A stretch of DNA of 64,000 bases. It comes from Actinacidiphila guanduensis. Lineage in GTDB: Bacteria; Actinomycetota; Actinomycetes; Streptomycetales; Streptomycetaceae. Shown piece by piece: positions 51,211-60,391 of the stretch. Position numbers and translations under genes: made by a program. The notes under the pieces were generated by a model, which ran no database searches, was not told the origin of the DNA, and worked only from the letters and a program-made list of their open reading frames with translations. The DNA lies in the NCBI RefSeq assembly GCF_900103985.1, contig NZ_FNIE01000016.1, positions 62,001-126,000 on the forward strand, given 5' to 3'. How positions within the stretch are numbered: position 1 is the first letter of the stretch; each line of letters opens with the position of its first letter.

Positions 51211-52103
51211 GCCCCCGTTCCACCGGACCCTCCGGCCTCGTCATCGTCGACAAGCCCGCGGGGCTCACCTCCCACGGCGTCGTCTCCCGGCTGCGCCGGC
51301 TCGCCGGGACCCGGCGGGTCGGGCACGCCGGGACCCTGGACCCCATGGCGACGGGCGTGCTCGTCATCGGTGTGGAGAAGGCGACCCGGCTGCTCGGCCA
51401 CCTCGCCCTCACCGAGAAGGAGTACACCGCCACCATCCGGCTCGGCCAGGCCACGGTCACCGACGACGCCGAGGGCGAGGTCACCTCCGCCGCGCCGGCG
51501 GCCGGGATCACTCGCGCCCAGGTGGACGCGGGGGTCGCCGCGCTGACCGGGCCGATCGAGCAGGTGCCCTCGAAGGTCAGCGCCATCAAGGTCGGCGGGG
51601 TGCGCTCCTACACCCGGGTGCGCGAGGGCGAGGACTTCGAACTGGCCGCCCGCCCGGTGACGGTCCGTTCGTTCACCGTGCACGAAATGCGGACGCCGCA
51701 GGACGCGCCCGAGGTGCTGGACCTGGACGTCACCGTGGTCTGCTCCTCGGGCACCTACATCCGGGCGCTTGCCCGGGACCTGGGCGCCGGCCTCGGTGTC
51801 GGCGGCCACCTCACCGCGCTGCGCCGCACCCGGGTGGGGCCGTACGACCTGGCGGCCGCGCGCACCCTGGAGCAGCTGGAGGAGTCCTTCGCGGTGCTGC
51901 CGATCGAGCAGGCGGCCGCGGCGGCCTTCCCGCGGTGGGACGTGCCCGCCGACGGGGCCCGGCTGCTCGCCAACGGCGTGCGCATCGCGACGCCCGCGCT
52001 CGGAGCGGGCCCGCACGCCGCCTTCGACCCCGAGGGGCGCCTGGTGGCGCTGGTGGAGGACGAGGGGGGCAAGGCGCGGATCGTGGCGGGCTTCGCGTCC
52101 TAG
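51207..52103 (+). CDS. truB: tRNA pseudouridine(55) synthase
   Basis: TruB isomerises U55 in the T-loop of tRNAs. The ATG at 51207 gives 298 aa. Catalytic motif: RVGHAGTLDPMATGVLVIGV, with the nucleophile Asp in TLDPMA. Other signatures are VDKPAGLTSHGVVSRLR at the N terminus, KEYTATIRLGQATVTDD, and CSSGTYIRALARDLGAGLG. The C-terminal PUA-like domain contains LLANGVRI. It overlaps rbfA. In many actinobacteria ribF follows closely, but here four other genes intervene. Confidence 0.96.
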   Translation: MSPRSTGPSGLVIVDKPAGLTSHGVVSRLRRLAGTRRVGHAGTLDPMATGVLVIGVEKATRLLGHLALTEKEYTATIRLGQATVTDDAEGEVTSAAPAAGITRAQVDAGVAALTGPIEQVPSKVSAIKVGGVRSYTRVREGEDFELAARPVTVRSFTVHEMRTPQDAPEVLDLDVTVVCSSGTYIRALARDLGAGLGVGGHLTALRRTRVGPYDLAAARTLEQLEESFAVLPIEQAAAAAFPRWDVPADGARLLANGVRIATPALGAGPHAAFDPEGRLVALVEDEGGKARIVAGFAS

Positions 52104-52451
52104 CCGTTCTCCCGCCTGCTTCGGCTGCCTCGGGCTGCTCCCGGTCGGTCCGGCTTGCGGGCTGCCGCGTGCCGTCTGCGGCGGACACGCGCCGTGACCG
52201 TGCAGCGGGGCCGTCTGTCCCCTGAACAGCCCCGCCCCACGATCCCCTCCACCCCCCTGACCTGTACCTATCCACTTCCCGCCCGGAAATCACTCCAATG
52301 GGCGGGCGCTCGGAGTGAAGCAGGGGGGCGCAGAGGGGCGCGTTCGGTATTCACCCTGTGCGAACGATCACCGGTCACCTACCGTCGAAGTACCGCCGAA
52401 GCGGGACGAAACGGGGCGCTTCCGGTGCGCTGGGCACGGGGGAGGTCGGGG
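52104..52451. other. 348-bp gene-free gap upstream of the large NTPase gene
   Basis: The first 100 bases carry GGCTGC-rich repeats; then a CCCCTCCACCCCCC tract. Inverted repeats CACTCC (52293 on) and GGAGTG are seen near the middle. TACCGT at 52380-52385 is a TANNNT -10 candidate with a poor -35 (TGTGCG), which would give a leader of about 60 bases. Length and content suggest that the following gene has its own promoter. Confidence 0.4.
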
Positions 52452-55400
52452 ATGGGTGGGGCACGGACGCCTGGGGGCGTACGCGGTGGTACGGGCGGCA
52501 GCCCGCTGATCCGGGTCTGCGACCTGGCCGGACGCCCGCGCGGCACCGGCTTCCTCGCGGACGCCGAGGGCACGCTGGTCACCAGCCACGAGGCCGTCGA
52601 CGGGCTCGCGCGGCTGGTGCTGCACGCCCCCGGGGACCAGGTGTGCCTGGTGGAGGCCGAGGCGGTGACCCCGCTGCCCGCGTACGGCCTCGCCCTGGTC
52701 GCCACGGTGGGGCTCGACGTCCCCGCGCTGCCGATCGCCCCCGCCGGACCCGCGCATCCCGAGGGCAGGGTGCGGCTGCGGCTGCCCCAGCCGGTCGACG
52801 GCACCGTGACCGGCACCTGCGGCGCCACCTACACCGCCACCGACCGCTTCCACCTGCTGGACGAGGTCTACGCACTCGCCCTCGACGGCGCCGGCCTCAC
52901 GGCCGCGGGCGCCCAAGGCGTCCCCTCTCCCGCCTCCGGCGCACCCGTCGCCGACGCCGCCACCGGAGCCGTGCTCGGCGTCATCGTCACCGCCCTGCAC
53001 TCCGGCCACCGCAGCGCCGCGCTCGCGGTTCCGCTGCGTACCGACGAGGGTGGCGGACCTCTTGCCGAGGTGCTCGCGCGCAACGCGGCCACCGTGCCCG
53101 CCCACGGCCCGCATCTGAACCTCGCCGGGGCGCTGTGCCTGACCGCCGCCTCCGTGGGCACCCCGGCGGCCGGCCCCTGGCGGGAACCCGTCACCCGGCC
53201 CGGCCCCGCCGAAGCCCTGGCCGCCTTCCTGGAGGACCAGGGTCCGGCCGCCCCGCTCGTCCTCGCCCTCACCGGGGAGCCCGGCAGCGGCCGCACCACC
53301 GAGCTGGCCGCCTTCGCGCTGCAGCGCACCCGCGGCCCCCGGCAGGCGCCCACCGTATGGGTGCGTGGCGCCGAACTGCGCCCGGGCGACGGCAGTGTGC
53401 GGGACGCCGTCGAACGCTCGCTGCGCGATGCCGCCCGCACCGTCGGCGCCGGCGGCCTCGTGCCCAGCGGGGCGCACGGGCTGTCCGACGCCGTGGCCGG
53501 GCTCGCCCGCAGGTGCGGGCGTCCGCTGACCGTCGTCCTGGACGCGCCCGAGGAGATGCCGCCCGTCCTCGCCCACGACCTGCCCGAGTGGACCGCCCGC
53601 ACCGCCGCCTGGCTGCACACCGCCGGTGTCCGGCTCGTCCTCGGCTGCCGTCCCGAACTGTGGGAGCAGATGGGGGAGTTGCTGCCACCGGAGATGCTGT
53701 ACGGGACGAGGGCGCCCGGCGGGCGGCCGCTGCCGCCGTGCGTGCGCCTGGGCGACCTGCGGCCGGGCGAGGCCGCGCTGGCCCGGGCCCGCTACGGCCT
53801 GCCCGAAGGGTCCGTCCGTGAGGAGGACGCGCGGCATCCGCTGACGCTGCGGCTGCTGGCGGAGGTGCGGCGGGCGGTGGGGGAGACGGCGGCGGCGCCG
53901 CCGGGGGAGGAACCGGTCGGCGGCGTACGGGTGGAAGGCGCGGCGCCAGTGGAAGGCGGCTTCGTAGGGGCCCGCGGTGCGGGAGGGGCCGGCGGCGCCA
54001 CGGAGGACTTCGGGCGCGCTGTCGTGTCGGCCGGATCCGCCGCGCCGGGGGAGGAGGCGCCGAGCCGCGGCGAGATCTTCGGCGCGTACCTGGACCTGGT
54101 GAGCCTGCGGATCGCCACGCGGCTGGCGGCAGGAGCGGTGCCGCCCGAGACGGGGCCGGGCGTGCGGCGGCTGGCCGCGCGGGTCGCCGGTCGGGTGCAC
54201 GAGGCGGCACGGCACTGCCTGGGGCCGGGACAGGGGGAGGTGGACCGCGAGGCGTTCGAGGCGCTGTTCCCGTGGCGTACCGGGTGGGCGGCGGCCGTCC
54301 TGGGCGAGGGGCTGCTGGTGCCGGCGGGTGCCGGATACCGGTTCGCCCACGAGGAGTTCGCCGACTGGCTGCAGTCCCTCCACCTCGACCTGCCCACCGC
54401 CCTGCACGCCCTCGTCCACCGCTGGACCCCAGCCGCGGGCCGCCCCGCCCCGCCCGCGCCCGGCGGCGAGGCCCCCGTACGGCTCCCGTCGCGTCCCGGC
54501 GGCCGGGCCGGCCACCCGCCGCCGGTGCCCGCGGCACCGCCCGTCGCCCCGGCCGCGTACCCGCGCTCGCTGCCCGTACCGCGGCACCGGGCGGGCCCGG
54601 TCGTCCAGGCGCTGCGGGCCGCGCCCGAGCCCGCCCGGGCCGTCCATCTGCGAGCCCTTGCCGAGGCACTGGAGTGCGGTGCCCCGCCGCCCAGGGCGCC
54701 CGTGCCCCGGCGCGTGGGGCCCGTGGCGGCCCCCGAGCCGGACGGGGACCTCGACACGGAGACGGTGCCGATGCCCCGTACGACGGCCGACCTACGGCCG
54801 GGGGAGTCCCCCGTGGCCACCCTCAGGCGCAGGGAGGCGCAGTGGTGGGCGGCGCATCTGCTGCGGGAGGCGGTGCTGGCCGCGCCGGACGCGCGCCCTT
54901 ACCGCGAGACGCTGCGGGCGCTGGCCGGGAGCATCGTCGTACGGTCCGTGGCGGCGGGCGGCTTCGCGCGCGAACCCCTGGGCGGGCTGGCGGCGTTCGG
55001 GCCCTGGTTCTGGCGCCGGCTGCCGCTGCCCGCGGCCGAACGGCTGGACCTGCTGCGGCTGCTGCTGCCCGCGGACGCGCCACCCGGCGGTCACGGTGCC
55101 CCGGGTGCGGCGGGCGCTCTCGCCGGTGCCGGGGGTTCGGGGGCAGGCGCTGCGGGTTCGGGTGCGGCGGGTGCTTCCGGCGGCGCCGGCGGCCTCAGTC
55201 GCACTGGCGCGCTCGGCGGTGCCGGTGCCCTCGGCGGTAGCGGCGCTCTCGGTAGTGCCAGCCGTTCTGGGCATGGCACGGCTCAGGTGGCCCACGGCGA
55301 GCCCGGCGGCGAGCGCTTCCTGACCGCCGTGGCCCGGCTGCTGCGCGACGATCCCGCGGTGGGCGTGCCGGCGGTGTGCGGCTGGCTGCGTGACGACCGG

Positions 55401-56744
55401 CCGCTGCAGGGCGGCCCGTTCGGCGCCGAGCCCGCCATGGGCCCACTCACCGTGGCCACCGCCGCCCAGGCGCTGCTCTACACCCAGTGCGACCGTACGC
55501 CCGACGCGGTGACCGAGGCGCTGGTGGCCGCCGGGCACCCGGCCGCCGACACGGTGCTGCGCGCCCTGGCCGAGGACGCCCCCGGCGCGATCTGCCGCGC
55601 GGTGGACCGCTGGGCCCACGACGCCCGGCCAGAACGCCACACCGCAGCCGCGGTGTACGGGGCCAGGGCCGCCGCCCGCACCCGGTCCGCGGACGACCGC
55701 GAGCACCTGCGGTACGCGGCCCTCGCCATCCTGGCCCGCTCCGAGGACGAGGCCCTGCACACCGCCGCCCTGGGCATCCTCGTCCGCGACCCCGCCACAA
55801 GGGTGCGCTACCTGCCCGCCGCCCTGCGGCGGTTCGCAGCCGCCGACCAGGGTCTGGAGGCCGCCGCAGTGGCCTCGGCGCTGCCCACCCATCCGGAACT
55901 GGTCCTGGACGCCTTCCGCGCCCGGCTCCAGGCGGGGCAGGGCACGGAACCGGACATCTCGCGGCTCCCCGCCCAGCCCGGCGGGCGCCCGTCCACGGGC
56001 GCGCCCCGCGCCCGCCGGGCGGAAGAGGCGCGCACTCCTGGCGTACGGCGCCGCGCGGCACCCCCCGACTCCCCGGCGGCGCCCCGTAGCCGGGGCCCGG
56101 CCACGCGCGACGCCGGGGACGTCCTGGCCGCCCTCGCCGACATCCGCGACCCCGCCCTTTCCCACCGCGTCGCCGACTTCGTGCGCCAACTCCTGCGCCA
56201 CCACCCGGAGTCGGCCCCGTACGTCGCCCACTACCTCGACCTGCGGCTCGAAGGCGGCCCCGAGACGCGCGCCCACGTGCTGCCCTGGGCCACCGCCCTG
56301 CTGCGCGACCAGCCGCCCACCGTGCGGGCCGCGCTGCTGCCCGTCCTCGCCGCACCCGGCACCGCGCGGTCCCGGCCGCTGCGCCAGGAACTCCTCGACG
56401 CCGCCCTGGACTTCGAGCGTGATCCGGACGTGCTCGCCGCCCTGCTCGGCGCCGCCGCCCGCTGCGCGCCCGCCCGGCACCCCCTGCTCACCCGCGACCT
56501 CGTGCACCGCCTCGCCCTGCTGCTGACCCGTACGCCCGAGGGGGCCACCCGCTTCGACCGCACCGTCGTCGGCCTCGCCGCCGACCACCCGTTCTTCGCC
56601 CGCCTGCTGCGCAGTTGGGTCGACGACGCCCCCTGGGAGTCGCTGCTCGGCCCGAGCGCCAGACGGGGACTCACGTCGGCCATCCCCGCGCCCGCGGGGC
56701 TCAAGCCCGCTCCGGCACCCACGGGCCTGAAGTCCACCGGCTGA
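52452..56744 (+). CDS. Trypsin-like domain + STAND-type NTPase + helical-repeat protein
   Basis: 1430 aa; the ATG at 52452 is set by GGGGAGGT at 52438-52445. Residues 15-200 look like a chymotrypsin-fold protease: GTGFLADAEGTLVTSHEAVD with His46 and PASGAPVADAATGAVLGV with Ser162, but where DxAL should supply Asp the sequence is YGLALV (Gly79), so the triad is incomplete. An NTPase follows: Walker A LTGEPGSGRTTE (275-283), Walker B LTVVLDAPEE (Asp364), VRLVLGCRPELW. FAHEEFADWLQSL (from 631) is the helical end of STAND/NACHT modules. After a Gly/Ala linker (880-943) come HEAT-like helices to the end. Similar layouts occur in signalling and phage-conflict NTPases. Function unknown. Confidence 0.75.
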   Translation: MGGARTPGGVRGGTGGSPLIRVCDLAGRPRGTGFLADAEGTLVTSHEAVDGLARLVLHAPGDQVCLVEAEAVTPLPAYGLALVATVGLDVPALPIAPAGPAHPEGRVRLRLPQPVDGTVTGTCGATYTATDRFHLLDEVYALALDGAGLTAAGAQGVPSPASGAPVADAATGAVLGVIVTALHSGHRSAALAVPLRTDEGGGPLAEVLARNAATVPAHGPHLNLAGALCLTAASVGTPAAGPWREPVTRPGPAEALAAFLEDQGPAAPLVLALTGEPGSGRTTELAAFALQRTRGPRQAPTVWVRGAELRPGDGSVRDAVERSLRDAARTVGAGGLVPSGAHGLSDAVAGLARRCGRPLTVVLDAPEEMPPVLAHDLPEWTARTAAWLHTAGVRLVLGCRPELWEQMGELLPPEMLYGTRAPGGRPLPPCVRLGDLRPGEAALARARYGLPEGSVREEDARHPLTLRLLAEVRRAVGETAAAPPGEEPVGGVRVEGAAPVEGGFVGARGAGGAGGATEDFGRAVVSAGSAAPGEEAPSRGEIFGAYLDLVSLRIATRLAAGAVPPETGPGVRRLAARVAGRVHEAARHCLGPGQGEVDREAFEALFPWRTGWAAAVLGEGLLVPAGAGYRFAHEEFADWLQSLHLDLPTALHALVHRWTPAAGRPAPPAPGGEAPVRLPSRPGGRAGHPPPVPAAPPVAPAAYPRSLPVPRHRAGPVVQALRAAPEPARAVHLRALAEALECGAPPPRAPVPRRVGPVAAPEPDGDLDTETVPMPRTTADLRPGESPVATLRRREAQWWAAHLLREAVLAAPDARPYRETLRALAGSIVVRSVAAGGFAREPLGGLAAFGPWFWRRLPLPAAERLDLLRLLLPADAPPGGHGAPGAAGALAGAGGSGAGAAGSGAAGASGGAGGLSRTGALGGAGALGGSGALGSASRSGHGTAQVAHGEPGGERFLTAVARLLRDDPAVGVPAVCGWLRDDRPLQGGPFGAEPAMGPLTVATAAQALLYTQCDRTPDAVTEALVAAGHPAADTVLRALAEDAPGAICRAVDRWAHDARPERHTAAAVYGARAAARTRSADDREHLRYAALAILARSEDEALHTAALGILVRDPATRVRYLPAALRRFAAADQGLEAAAVASALPTHPELVLDAFRARLQAGQGTEPDISRLPAQPGGRPSTGAPRARRAEEARTPGVRRRAAPPDSPAAPRSRGPATRDAGDVLAALADIRDPALSHRVADFVRQLLRHHPESAPYVAHYLDLRLEGGPETRAHVLPWATALLRDQPPTVRAALLPVLAAPGTARSRPLRQELLDAALDFERDPDVLAALLGAAARCAPARHPLLTRDLVHRLALLLTRTPEGATRFDRTVVGLAADHPFFARLLRSWVDDAPWESLLGPSARRGLTSAIPAPAGLKPAPAPTGLKSTG

Positions 56745-56934
56745 CCCACCGCGCCGCGAGATGGCCGGAAACAGCCCAGGCCCGGGCGGAACGTGTGCGT
56801 CACCCCGGTGGAGACGGAAGGTCCGCGGGGTGAACCGGCGTTGTACATGGGCGTCGTGGACGAGGGGCGCCGGCCCCGGGGCTGCGGACGGCGCGATCCG
56901 CCGGCCGCCGCCCGTAGCGGCGGAGGGAGTGGTG

Positions 56935-59343
56935 ATGGCGATCGACACCGGAATGTTCGCAGTCGCAGCTCTGGACTCGGAGGGCGCGAGAGACCCCTCC
57001 GTCGTGGGGGCCAAGGCGGCCAACCTCGCGCGGTCCGCGGCGGCCGGCCTGCCCGTGCTGCCGGGCTTCGTACTGGTGGCGTCCGACCGGGCCCCACGCG
57101 CCCCGGCCGGGCACCAGGCGCTGCGGGCAGCCTGGCGCCAACTCGGCGGAGCCGAACGCCCCTTGGTGGTGCGGTCCTCCTCCGTCCACGAGGACACCGA
57201 GGCCTCCTCCATGGCCGGCCGCTTCACCTCCGTCCTCGACGTACGCGGCTGGGAGCCCTTCACCGCCGCCGTGGAGCAGGTGCTCGACTCCGCGGCAGAC
57301 CCGGCGGCGGAGGCGGGCGAGGACCCCCTGCACGACATGGCCGTCCTGGTGCAGCCGATGCTCAGCTCCACCGCGGGCGGCGTGATGTTCGGCGCCGACC
57401 CCGTCGAGGGCCGCTACGACCACATCCTGGTCAGCGCCGTGGACGGCGGCCCCGACCAGCTGGTCGACGGCAGCACCCAGGGCGTGCGCTACCAACTGAC
57501 CCGCCACGGCCGCCTCCTGCGGACCGAACCCGCGCTGCCCCGCGGCCGCGGCCCTCTCGGCCGGCAGCGGCTGAACCGGCTGGTGCGCCTGGCCCGCCGT
57601 ACCGAGAAGGTCCACGGAGCCCCGCAGGACATCGAGTTCGGCTTCGACGGCGACGGGCGGCTGTGGCTCTTCCAGGCCCGGCCGATCACCGCCATGGCGG
57701 CCCGGCCCCGCCGCGGCGCCCGCCTGCTCGGCCCCGGCCCGGTCGCCGAGACCCTGCCCGGCGTCCTGCAGCCGCTGGAGGAGGACCTGTGGCTCGCCCC
57801 GATGAACCGCGGCCTCGCCCTGGCCCTGGACATCGCCGGCGCCGCGCCCCGCCGCAAGCTGCGCCGCCTGCCGGTCGCCACCACCGTGGACGGCAGGGCC
57901 GCAGCCGACCTGCGCCTCCTGGGCGCGGTGCCACCCGCGCACCCCGTGCTCACCTTCATGAACCCCGCCCCCGGCGCCCGGCGCGCCGCGGCCGCCTGGC
58001 GGGTGGGCCGGCTGCGCACCGCGCTGCCGCTGCTGGCCCGCAACCTGATGGCCGAGGTCGACAAGCAGCTGCACGACCTGGCCGAACCCCGGCAGATGCT
58101 CGGCGGCGAACTGCTGTCCGCCGTCGCCTGGGGACGCGAGGTGCTGGCCTCGCTGCACGCCCAGGAGTCGCTGGCCGGAGCCCTGCTCGACACCGACACC
58201 GGCAGCACCGCCGCGGGCGAGGCCCTGGCCGTGCTCGCCGAGGGCCGCCACGGCGGCAGCACCGACGAGGAACTGATCGCCCACCACCCCGTCCTGCTCG
58301 CCCTGGTGCCGCCCTCACTCGACGGCTCCGCGTCCCTGCCCGCGCAGGCCGGCTGGAACGGGGTGCCGCGCGGCATCGGCTTCCTATCGGTACGCGAGGG
58401 GCTGCGGCTGCGCATCCGCTGGGTGCAGGAGATGCAGGCGCGGATGGTGCGCGAGATGGGCATCCGGATGGACGAGCGGTGCGCGGCCGGCGAGCGCGGC
58501 CGGATCGCGCTGCTGCGGTGGGGCGAGCTGGTGACCTCGGCCGAGGGCGGGGCGCGTCCCGCCGACCTCGCCGAGCGCGTACCGCGGCCGCGGACCCCGC
58601 CGCTGCCTGCCGCGTTCCGGCTCGCCGGTGGCCGCCCGCAGGCCGTCGCCGCCCGGCCGCGCCGCCGCTTCCTCGGGCTGCCGGGCCGCGGCGAGGCCGC
58701 CGGTGCCGCGGGGCAGGAGGGGCAGGGCGCCGGCGGCGGGTACGGCACCGGCACCGTGTGGGACGGCCGCGGCGAGCGTCCGGCCGGCGCGGTGCTGGTC
58801 ACCGGCACCCTCGACCCCGCGCTCGCCCCGCTGCTGCCGGGGCTGGCCGGACTGGTCGCCGAGACGGGCAGCGTGCTGTCGCACCTGGCGGTGCTGGCCC
58901 GCGAGTACGGGGTGCCGACCGCTGTCGGCGTGCCGCGGGCGCTCGCGCGGTTCGCCCCGGGAACGGTGGTCACCGTCGACGGGGCGACAGGGGCGGTGCG
59001 GGCGGTGCCGGGGGAGCCGGCGGGCTCGGTGGGTTCGGTGGGGGCGTCGTCGCAGGCCGAGCCGCTGCCGGGCGGTCCCCTGGCGGACGCACCACAGGCA
59101 GGCGGGCCCTCCGCGGGCGGACCCCGGCCGGACGAGAGCCTGCCTCACGGACCCGTGCCCGAGGCGTCCCTGCCGGGCGGACCTCCGCCGGACGGACTCT
59201 TGTCGGACGCGTCCCTCCCGAACGGACCCCTGCCCGACGCGTCCCTGCCGAGCCCGCCGCCGGCAGGTGACCGTACGGGCGGCCTCGACGGGGCCGATGC
59301 CCGTGGGGCGCAGGGCACGCGGGCCAAGGGGGCGGCGGCATGA
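56935..59343 (+). CDS. PEP synthase / rifampin-phosphotransferase-like protein
   Basis: 802 aa; the ATG at 56935 has GGAGGGAG at 56921-56928. Domain 1 (to about 285) is the PEP/pyruvate-binding ATP-grasp: VVRSSSVHEDTEASSMAGRF (Arg80), AVLVQPMLSSTAGGVMF, and DIEFGFDGDGRLWLFQARPIT. Domain 2 (290-620) is helical and unassigned. Domain 3 is the swivelling phosphohistidine domain, GSVLSHLAVLAREYGVPTAV, with His650. This three-part order and size match rifampin phosphotransferase better than PEP synthase, which ends in a PEP-binding barrel absent here. It probably phosphorylates an unknown substrate via His. A 10-residue repeat makes up the C-terminal tail. Not enough to claim rifampin inactivation. 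Confidence 0.8.
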   Translation: MAIDTGMFAVAALDSEGARDPSVVGAKAANLARSAAAGLPVLPGFVLVASDRAPRAPAGHQALRAAWRQLGGAERPLVVRSSSVHEDTEASSMAGRFTSVLDVRGWEPFTAAVEQVLDSAADPAAEAGEDPLHDMAVLVQPMLSSTAGGVMFGADPVEGRYDHILVSAVDGGPDQLVDGSTQGVRYQLTRHGRLLRTEPALPRGRGPLGRQRLNRLVRLARRTEKVHGAPQDIEFGFDGDGRLWLFQARPITAMAARPRRGARLLGPGPVAETLPGVLQPLEEDLWLAPMNRGLALALDIAGAAPRRKLRRLPVATTVDGRAAADLRLLGAVPPAHPVLTFMNPAPGARRAAAAWRVGRLRTALPLLARNLMAEVDKQLHDLAEPRQMLGGELLSAVAWGREVLASLHAQESLAGALLDTDTGSTAAGEALAVLAEGRHGGSTDEELIAHHPVLLALVPPSLDGSASLPAQAGWNGVPRGIGFLSVREGLRLRIRWVQEMQARMVREMGIRMDERCAAGERGRIALLRWGELVTSAEGGARPADLAERVPRPRTPPLPAAFRLAGGRPQAVAARPRRRFLGLPGRGEAAGAAGQEGQGAGGGYGTGTVWDGRGERPAGAVLVTGTLDPALAPLLPGLAGLVAETGSVLSHLAVLAREYGVPTAVGVPRALARFAPGTVVTVDGATGAVRAVPGEPAGSVGSVGASSQAEPLPGGPLADAPQAGGPSAGGPRPDESLPHGPVPEASLPGGPPPDGLLSDASLPNGPLPDASLPSPPPAGDRTGGLDGADARGAQGTRAKGAAA
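59119..59253 (+). repeat. 30-bp tandem repeat in the tail of the PEP-synthase-like gene
   Basis: Units encode GPRPDESLPH, GPVPEASLPG, GPPPDGLLSDASLPN and GPLPDASLPS at 59119, 59149, 59179 and 59224. The third has a 15-base insertion. All are in frame. Confidence 0.85.
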
Positions 59344-60254
59344 GGTATGTCAGCTACCTCTTCGGCGGCCTGTCCACCCTCGCGGCCGCCATCTACCTGG
59401 TCGTCTACCTCTACCGCTGGGAGTGGCAGCGGGCCGTGCTCTGCGGGGTGCTGCTGCTGGCCGTGGAGGGCTTCCTCGTCTGCGCGCTGCTGCTCGGCAG
59501 GATGGCGCGGCTGGAGCGGCGGCTCAACGACAGCGACGCCCGCGCCGACGAGATCCGCCGCACCCTTGAACACTCCCGCGACCAGGCCAACCCGCACCCC
59601 TTCCGCTGGCTCGGCACCGACCACCGCGAGAGCGGCGGCACCCGCACCTTCGTCTTCGTCCCCATGCTCATGGTCACCGGCGCCGCCCTGTCCGGCGTCG
59701 CCTGGGTGATCCAGAAGATAGCCGCCGCCACCGCCAGGCCCGGCGCCGAACGCCACCTCGCCGGACGCCTCGCGCCCCTCGCCGCCCCGGCGGGCGGCGT
59801 ACTCGGCGTCGTCCCGCGCCCCGACGACCGGCCCGCCGTGCCGCCCGCCCGCCGACTGCGCCCGGCGCTGGCCGCGGTCGGCAGCGTGGCCGCGGTCGCC
59901 CTGCTCGTCTGGGGCGTCCACGCCCTGGCCGACGCCACCGAGACCCGCGAGGAGGTCCGGCCCAGCGCTGCCGCCACCACCGTGGTCTTCCAGGTCCGGG
60001 TGCACGGCGCCGCCGGCCCGGCGGCACGGGACCTGGCCGCGCGCGACCTGTGGGAGGGCTGCCGCCGCTCGACCTCCAGCGTCAGCATCGACGCGAGCCT
60101 GGGCTCGCTGTCCGACGGCGTCTACGCCGGGGTGGTGCGCCCCGCGCTCAGCGCCCACGACGCGATGCGGCTGCGCGGGTGCCTCACCGACGCCAGCGCC
60201 AACCGGGTCCGCGCCAAGATCCTCGGCACCGGGCAGGCCGCACTGCCGCACTGA
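59340..60254 (+). CDS. Four-helix membrane protein of unknown function
   Basis: 304 aa, ATG at 59340 overlapping the preceding stop by four bases. Transmembrane helices: about 3-25, 32-55, 104-127 and 178-199. Between helices 2 and 3 is a charged, probably coiled-coil segment (RMARLERRLNDSDARADEIR). The last 100 residues lie beyond helix 4 and are probably extracellular, with VVFQVRVHGAAGPAARDLAA and WEGCRRST; two Cys (CRRS, RGCLTD) might pair. No family recognised. Coupling with the PEP-synthase-like gene implies a shared membrane task. Confidence 0.75.
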   Translation: MRYVSYLFGGLSTLAAAIYLVVYLYRWEWQRAVLCGVLLLAVEGFLVCALLLGRMARLERRLNDSDARADEIRRTLEHSRDQANPHPFRWLGTDHRESGGTRTFVFVPMLMVTGAALSGVAWVIQKIAAATARPGAERHLAGRLAPLAAPAGGVLGVVPRPDDRPAVPPARRLRPALAAVGSVAAVALLVWGVHALADATETREEVRPSAAATTVVFQVRVHGAAGPAARDLAARDLWEGCRRSTSSVSIDASLGSLSDGVYAGVVRPALSAHDAMRLRGCLTDASANRVRAKILGTGQAALPH

Positions 60255-60391
60255 GACCGCCTCGACGGGTGCCAACCGCCGCACCGCCGAGAGGCGTTCA
60301 CCTCACCCCGGTAGCCTGCGGGGGCGGGCCGCCCTGCCGGACAGGCAACGACGGCCCCCGTCCCCGGCCCCGTCCTGGCGGTGAAACCAGC

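Noticed and set aside
56935..59343. Rifampin resistance gene
   Set aside because: The layout fits but the substrate domain cannot be verified by eye, and the setting does not support it.
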